DNA of 64,000 nucleotides from Flaccisagitta enflata. Taxonomy: Eukaryota > Chaetognatha > Sagittoidea > Aphragmophora. Made by a program: the position numbers and the translations under genes. This document shows, in pieces, positions 1 through 64,000 of this stretch. Below the pieces are notes generated by a model. That model worked only from the letters and a program-made list of their open reading frames with translations, did no database searches and was not told the DNA's origin. The stretch lies in NCBI GenBank assembly GCA_965153355.1, contig OZ231126.1, positions 71,300,001 to 71,364,000 of the forward strand. The letters run 5' to 3'. Position 1 is the first letter of the stretch; the number at the start of each line of letters is the position of its first letter.

Positions 1-222
1 TATAAATAAAACAACGACAATTTCATATGAGCTCTACCCAATTATGAAAATAGAATTTCCGTAAACACTTCTTGTTAATTTTGTTAATATCGGCCAGGAG
101 GGGTTGGGAAGATATGTTCATTGAATGAAAAGTTGATGTTTAGGCCTTTTTACAGAATGTGATACTGAGAAACCTTAATGTCTGAATACGACTGCAATAT
201 GCAAATGAACTTTTCGAAACAA

Positions 223-414
<192 letters not shown>

Positions 415-554
415 CACAGTGTTAGTAGCACTGTTACCCACTAGATCCGTACTACATATTCTATGTGATGTTCTTTTCGCCAGTTTGATGAACAAGAATC
501 AGCCGTTCAAATCAAATCAGTATCGTTCAACTGCAGTTGTCTATTTCTTTTTAG

Positions 555-19914
<19,360 letters not shown>

Positions 19915-20030
19915 AACAAAAAAAAAACAAACAAGTAAACACAAATTAAAAAGAATAAAAAGATAACAGTGATGAGCGAATGAGAAAAAAAGCTGCAGCT
20001 CCGTTTATTCTCACTTTTATAATTTGGCAA

Positions 20031-20036
20031 AATAAA
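20031..20036 (+). terminator. Polyadenylation signal of gene 1
   Basis: AATAAA lies 117 bases after the gene 1 stop codon and is the first canonical hexamer downstream of it. Confidence 0.6.
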
Positions 20037-20126
20037 AGGAGAAAATAATTTTACTCGTAAACACCCTTTTATTTATCCCCGCCCTCCTTAAATTATTCGT
20101 AGATTACTCGTTATTTCTTCAATCTT

Positions 20127-20443
20127 TTTTAGATGCGTCCTCGCCTCTCTATAAGAGGGTCTATCCGTCCGTCCGTCCATCGGTCCGTCCATCGGTCCGT
20201 CCGTCCGTCCGTCCGTTACGCCTCTTGTTAAATCGCGTTTCTCAGCGGTTTTTGGCCACGGCCAGACTGAATAAAACGATCGATACACGTGTTTTGAGAG
20301 GCTTCTTTGACTCTCATATCAGATATTCCAGCAGTTTGTCTATCTGTCTGTTCATCTATCTGTCTGACACAATGAGCGCGAATTTCGCTCCACGCAAGGA
20401 CACAGTCAGGACGCATCGTTGCCCGGTCGGGCTTGTTTTTACA
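20127..20443 (-). mobile_element. HE element, TGCGTCC subtype, downstream of gene 1
   Basis: TTTTAGATGCGTCCTCGCC, TCTATAAGAGGGTCTATCC, (CCGT)n, ends CGGTCGGGCTTGTTTTT. Confidence 0.55.
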
Positions 20444-20678
20444 CTAGTAGAATTGTTGAAGAAAAGAGCTGTTTTGTTAGAAAGTCACGCGAAGGCAATG
20501 TTTGATATCTGACATTCGCTATCCGGATTTTTTTTTTTTTTTTTTTTTTTTGTGACATTTAGTTTCTCTGTCATTTTTCCTTGCTTGGATCATTCTGTCT
20601 TTCTTCGCACATCGGAAAATAGTTGTTTTTTTTAATGATTTTGGTTGATTACCGGTTGTATTAGTTTTTTTAAACATA

Positions 20679-20826
20679 ACAAGGCCGTAAACACTCCCCC
20701 TCAGTCGCGGACGGGTGGGCAGGAGCGGAATAGCGAAAATACGCTCAAATTTTGTTTTGGTTATCGACCGACCGACCGACCGATTGGCACAGCAAGTTCT
20801 AGAGTCGCGAGTCCGCGACTAAAAAA
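20679..20826 (+). mobile_element. HE element, GTCGC subtype
   Basis: AACAAGGCCGTAAACACT, AGTCGCGGACGGGTGGGCAG, (GACC)n, AGAGTCGCGAGTCCGCGACT with AAAAAA after it. Confidence 0.65.
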
Positions 20827-21291
20827 CAGATGGGATGCTTGTAAAAGCGCTTTTTCCCCCGAGGTAACCCCACACTAAAGGTATTAAGAGAATTATTTTG
20901 CAGTGATTTAAAACGAAAAAACTGCCATATCATATATCCTCGCCATGGCACGGACCCACGCGTTGTTGTTCCCAAAATTCTGTCTTTTTTTCATGAACCG
21001 TTTTTACATATCCTCACAAGTTCTTTTGCTTTGTTGCTTTGTCCCTTTCAGTTATTATTCATCAAAAAATTGAATCATTGTTGATTTCCTAAAAATGAAC
21101 TATACATGCGGGAACCATCCCTAGTATTTTGCGAAGCGATCCTGAAATGTTTGTACATTTTCAATTACTTTATAACTTTTGTCGAAGTAAAAAAATACAA
21201 GAAGTGAGATGATAAAAAAAAACAAATAAAGCGTGAAAATTTTTGCCTTTTCTCGTGATTGCGGTTGAAGCCCATATTTATCTAAGCCTAA

Positions 21292-21544
21292 GGGCGCGTT
21301 TCTAGTCACAGATAACCGCATTTTTTATGGGCCACTTGGTCGCTCGCTACCTTCGTTCGCTCGCGCTGCTAAATAAATTCATTTATATCATAGTACATTT
21401 ATTTTACTTTCTTTTCTTTGTTAGCTTTGCTTGCTTGCTCATTTCACTCACTCTTTTGTGTAACAATGATATTCAAATGTGTTAACGCTGTAAACGCGAT
21501 TTACAGGAATGATCGCGATTGTTGTCTACACCAGAAACACGCCC
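21292..21544. mobile_element. Harbinger-like MITE with TAA duplication
   Basis: Termini GGGCGCGTTTCTAGT and ACACCAGAAACACGCCC are inverted repeats. Both flanks are TAA (21289-21291 and 21545-21547), the 3-bp TWA duplication typical of PIF/Harbinger. No coding capacity. Confidence 0.72.
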
Positions 21545-22252
21545 TAAATTCAATTTGTTTACATCCGGAATGAGATTAAAAGCCTTTTTTGAAAGGCCTC
21601 TTTATTCAGATATGGACCTAATAATGAAATTGTTTTGATTGTTTGAAATGAATACTTCAAAGCGCCATCAGTATGTCGTTCTCTGTTGATAAATGTGTGA
21701 ACTCCAGGTGGGGCGTTGACAGTCATACACTATAACAGTTTTTATCAGTGTATATCTTTTTCCCCACGTTTTGAACTTATAAATTTTTGATGAATCAAAA
21801 AAAAAAAACTGTCGTTTTACTCTTAGCTCCTATGTTTCATTCAAATTGTTTCATTGTGTGAACTTTATTTTTCATGTCTAAACTCGCTTCTACACACTCT
21901 CTCTTTAATCTATCATCGATATTGTATTTTTTCTTCGTTTGTTTGTTTAATTGTTTTCGTAGAACGTCGCTCTTCGGTGGAGGATATTTATCAGTAATAA
22001 AAGAGTCATGTCTCCGTGATTCGAGGCATGGAACTGAACGTGAAATTGCCAATGAAAATTGAGACGTTGCGTTAGTAGAATTCATAATTTTTAAAAAAGA
22101 AACAATAATCACCCCCTTTATTGTTATTGTCTCGGAAAACAACATCCCCTTTTATCAATCGTGTGGCAGTATTGAAAAAAAATGGAACACTTTTTTTTCT
22201 TGATATTACAATCGCATGTTAACAAAAAGACTTGAGACATTAATCATATATT

Positions 22253-25792
<3,540 letters not shown>

Positions 25793-25978
25793 TATTAATG
25801 ATATTCGATATCATCGATAGAAATGGTCTAGTGGAATAAGAAGTTAGCACTTAGTTAGTAACTTTACCATCGCCGGTCGTACTTACTGTCGATTTTATAA
25901 GTTCTTTATTTCTGTTTGTTTTATTCAAGTTTTTTTTCCTTTGATTTTGTCTCATTATTTCTCTCTTCATGATAAAGA

Positions 25979-61820
<35,842 letters not shown>

Positions 61821-62010
61821 GAATGAGGGGACTCTTTGTGAGTGAATGAGCGAGGTGGACAAATGCAGACAGCGATGGGTCAGGTGACTTGGACTAACAC
61901 TCGAGCACAATGAAAAAGACCCAAAAAAATCCCTTCATCCTCCATAATTCATTCTCGAGCTCAGAAGCAGTCTGTTTCATATTGTTTGCCATGGAAAGTT
62001 GTGAAGTTTC

Positions 62011-62339
62011 CAGGCGTGTATAAAGTTGAGCATTCCACCCCCACCCCCCCACCCCCGGCGGGGGGGGGGAATAAAATCAAAGTATTTGGAGATGGTGAAA
62101 AAATAAAGAGCTAAAAAAGAAGAAAAAAAATTTTTAGAAGATTTAACACTTTTGATAGTGCCAAATGGTAGTCTCTGATTACTACAACACATTTTAGCAC
62201 TATTCAAACGTATAATACACTGTTTTATTGCTTTGTGGGGAAGAAAATCATAGATTTTATAACGCGACGTGTCTCGGGGAAGAAAATCAAAGGCAGGGGG
62301 GGAATAAAATCAAAAGCCGCTCAATTATATACACCCCTG
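62011..62339. mobile_element. hAT-like MITE, CAGGGGTGTATA family, copy 3
   Basis: Inverted relative to the others: CAGGCGTGTATAAAG ... TTATATACACCCCTG, flanked by GAAGTTTC and GAAGTTTT (7 of 8). It carries AATAAAATCAAA words and follows the end of gene 2. Confidence 0.75.
62070..62075 (+). terminator. Possible polyadenylation signal of gene 2 inside a hAT-like MITE
   Basis: The first AATAAA hexamers after the gene 2 stop (62070, with another near 62102) fall within the 62011-62339 MITE, about 250 bases downstream of the stop. No canonical signal was seen between 61821 and 62010. Confidence 0.3.
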
Positions 62340-62582
62340 GAAGTTTTTACATGTATCCTCGAATCTGCGGAGGAAGGTCTGCCCATCGTGTTGTCCGCTA
62401 ATGATATATTCATAGTAGGCTAGGCTCGATCTTCCACTTCTGCTGAATACCCTTTGTAAAGTTGAGACACGTTCGAGTGCTTATCTGTCATTACTTATTC
62501 TTTGAAGACTTTGGAATAACTGGATAGCTACGTCCATGGTGGAAAAGCTGAGCACGCATCGATTGGTAGTCTCATGGCTTTG

Positions 62583-62716
62583 TTAGGTGCGAAAAAGCAC
62601 CTCTTTAACTGGCTGTGTCCGTTGGTTGGTCGGTTGGTCGGTCTGTCTGTCTGTTGGTAACGCATTCGTTCGACGATCCACACGTCGCACCTTATTGGCC
62701 TACATGGCCTTGTCTT
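62583..62716 (-). mobile_element. HE element, GGTGC subtype
   Basis: Perfect hairpin AGGTGC-GAAAAA-GCACCT (62585-62602), ACTGGCTGTGTCC, (GGTTGGTC)n, CGTCGCACCTTATTGGCC, TACATGGCCTTGTC. Close relative of 11884. Confidence 0.68.
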
Positions 62717-62755
62717 CATTTGAGACATATGTTGGTTCCTGGATAAGTTTTGCGG

Positions 62756-62796
<41 letters not shown>

Positions 62797-62926
62797 GTTA
62801 TCTGAAAAAAAGTTTTATTTTAAGGTAAAGATCGATCGATGATGATCCGATCCACTATTCCCTATCCCTGATCTCTGCCGATTGTTGCTCGCTCATATAT
62901 GTGCTTGTTCGCTCATGCGATGCCAA

Positions 62927-62999
62927 GCCCCCGTGGCCCAATGGATAAGGCGCTGGACTTCTAATTCAAAGATTGCGGGTTCGAGTCCCGCCGGGGGTA
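62927..62999 (+). tRNA. tRNA-Arg (anticodon TCT)
   Basis: A full cloverleaf can be drawn: acceptor GCCCCCG/CGGGGGT (one G-U), D stem GCCC/AGGC, anticodon loop CTTCTAA giving TCT, T arm GCGGG-TTCGAGT-CCCGC, discriminator A. No intron. The anticodon stem has a C-A mismatch at 27-43 and a G-U pair, so it may be slightly degenerate, but the A and B boxes (TGGCCCAATGG, GGTTCGAGTCC) are intact. It reads AGA codons. Confidence 0.88.
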
Positions 63000-63001
63000 G
63001 A

Positions 63002-63008
63002 TTTTTTT
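63002..63008 (+). terminator. RNA polymerase III terminator
   Basis: A run of seven T begins three bases after the tRNA discriminator base, the standard Pol III stop. Confidence 0.8.
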
Positions 63009-63010
63009 GA

Positions 63011-63205
63011 GCAGCGGCCCCAAAGGGCTCCAATCGCAGCATCGAGGCTCCAATTCCAGCCTCGAGGCTCCAATTCCAGCCTTGAGGCCCCAATTCCAGC
63101 CTCAAGGCCCCAATTCCAGCCTCGAGGCCCCTATTCCAACCTCTAGGCCCAAATTCCAGCCTTGAGGCTCAAATAGAAGCTGCTTAAGTCATAGGCCGCT
63201 GTCCC
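63011..63205. mobile_element. Short relative of the minisatellite TIR element, next to tRNA-Arg
   Basis: Starts GCAGCGGCCCCAAAGGG and ends GGCCGCTGTCCC. Inside are about seven copies of a 20-bp unit, GAGGCTCCAATTCCAGCCTC, each an inverted repeat by itself. It begins 12 bases after the tRNA. Confidence 0.55.
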
Positions 63206-64000
63206 TCTAACCACCTCACCCCCCACTCACATCTAATGCTTATGCGACTATTTAGTCGGCGAATATGTCTTCTTCGTATTTTCCTCATTCAGGGTTGTCT
63301 AAGACGAATTTGTAGGGCTTGAAAAAGTATCACTTGTCGCATGAACCAGTACTAATTTTGCTCTGAATTTGAATTCAACTGCGTGTAAGATAGTGCCGCT
63401 ACGGGCAAACGCCAGCATCTACATTATCGGTGGTGGATTCGATTGGAAGAGCTTGAAAACCTGCTTTGGATTCCAACGTAAAAACAACCAATCAAAGCAA
63501 CTACGATTTTTGATAATGATGTTACTGACATGATGTTTGACATAATTTTCTCCTCTTGCGCTCAGAGTTAAAGTCCAGGGACGTAGAGGTCAACTAAAGC
63601 GCAGACAATCAAATTGTTTTTTTATCAAAAGCATTTCATGTATAAAATGGTCAATTTTTTTTTCACTGATATCATTCATCAGGTTAGGAAGATATTTCAC
63701 TTTTTTTTCTAGATCTACTTCCTTACTCGGATGAACATGTATGTAAAGGTGATTTTTAAGGTGCAATTTTCCTTGTCATCGTTGCTGTCTCACTATGCTG
63801 TAACGAGTTACGCACAAGCGTTATCTCTTTCCAAAACATTTTCTTTCAAGGCGCCAAATTGCGTGACACAGCCTGCTGCATACAGCCTGAGTCACCTAAG
63901 GTGAAGTAATGAAGTGCCTGCGCATCTGTGTATCTGTCTGTCCCTTTATTTCTCGGTTTTAGTAAGTTTGACTCTCTTTCTTGGCGCGCAATGATACATT
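63206..64000. other. Right edge, no gene supported
   Basis: Unique sequence. An open stretch near 63365-63540 reads ANASIYIIGGGFDW, vaguely kelch-like, but lacks splice support. A pyrimidine tract and AG at 63712 precede a 36-bp open segment, which is not convincing. Confidence 0.35.

Noticed and set aside
63330-63540. Kelch-like words ANASIYIIGGG in a roughly 50-residue frame
   Set aside because: Too short, no splice sites in place, no second repeat; could be chance or an old fragment.
63713-63748. A 36-bp open segment with a fine acceptor and donor, in phase with gene 2 exon 9
   Set aside because: A longer exon at 61684-61820 joins in phase, ends in a stop and makes the CDS length exact, so this is not needed.

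Overview
The window is animal nuclear DNA, probably from a marine invertebrate; the sequence does not fix the species. The evidence is split genes with GT-AG introns, a tRNA-Arg(UCU) gene with a Pol III terminator, very dense dinucleotide and trinucleotide microsatellites, and a heavy load of short non-autonomous DNA transposons. I found no rRNA, CRISPR, prokaryotic operon, viral gene or intact transposase.

Three protein genes can be assembled by matching splice sites and codon phase. Gene 1 (+, exons from 555 to 19914; the 5' end lies off the left edge) contributes 15 exons and 1392 residues. It looks like an espin-type actin-bundling protein: proline-rich exons, four closely spaced WH2-type actin-binding motifs (exons 7-10), a 1.7-kb exon with (CAA)n-coded polyglutamine and four copies of an NELLAKLKRRD-like peptide, and a C-terminal module of three P-x-W-K-R repeats. 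Gene 2 (+, 25979 to 61820) has 10 exons and 390 residues and appears complete. It resembles the CIMIP2/FAM166 ciliary microtubule inner proteins, with an N-terminal HIPGYQGFVPQFKYK motif, a second SGYGGHVPG motif, and a VDPRxGx heptapeptide repeat in between. Gene 3 (-, one exon, 58085-59301) encodes a Ser/Thr-rich, strongly basic protein of unknown function, antisense inside the last intron of gene 2.

Nearly everything else is repeats. Introns and the 20-26 kb spacer hold two families of hairpin-ended elements. One (called HE here, about 30 copies) has a covarying terminal stem and a variable tandem-repeat core. The other (called DH here) has a roughly 330-bp head, a polypurine/(GA)n/(CA)n core and a GC-hairpin tail, with head and tail sharing a copy-specific inverted repeat. 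Alongside them are several hAT-like MITEs with 8-bp target duplications, TA-flanked full-length palindromes, two elements with 9-bp duplications (one 5.9 kb with about 1-kb inverted arms), a 3.5-kb foldback, a Harbinger-like MITE, and a family whose 46-bp terminal inverted repeats enclose a minisatellite. Many are nested in one another, so relative insertion order can be read.

The two assembled genes fit a cytoskeletal theme (actin bundles; ciliary microtubules), but nothing in the sequence shows that they act together. Splice models rest on phase and consensus sites only; no transcript evidence was available.
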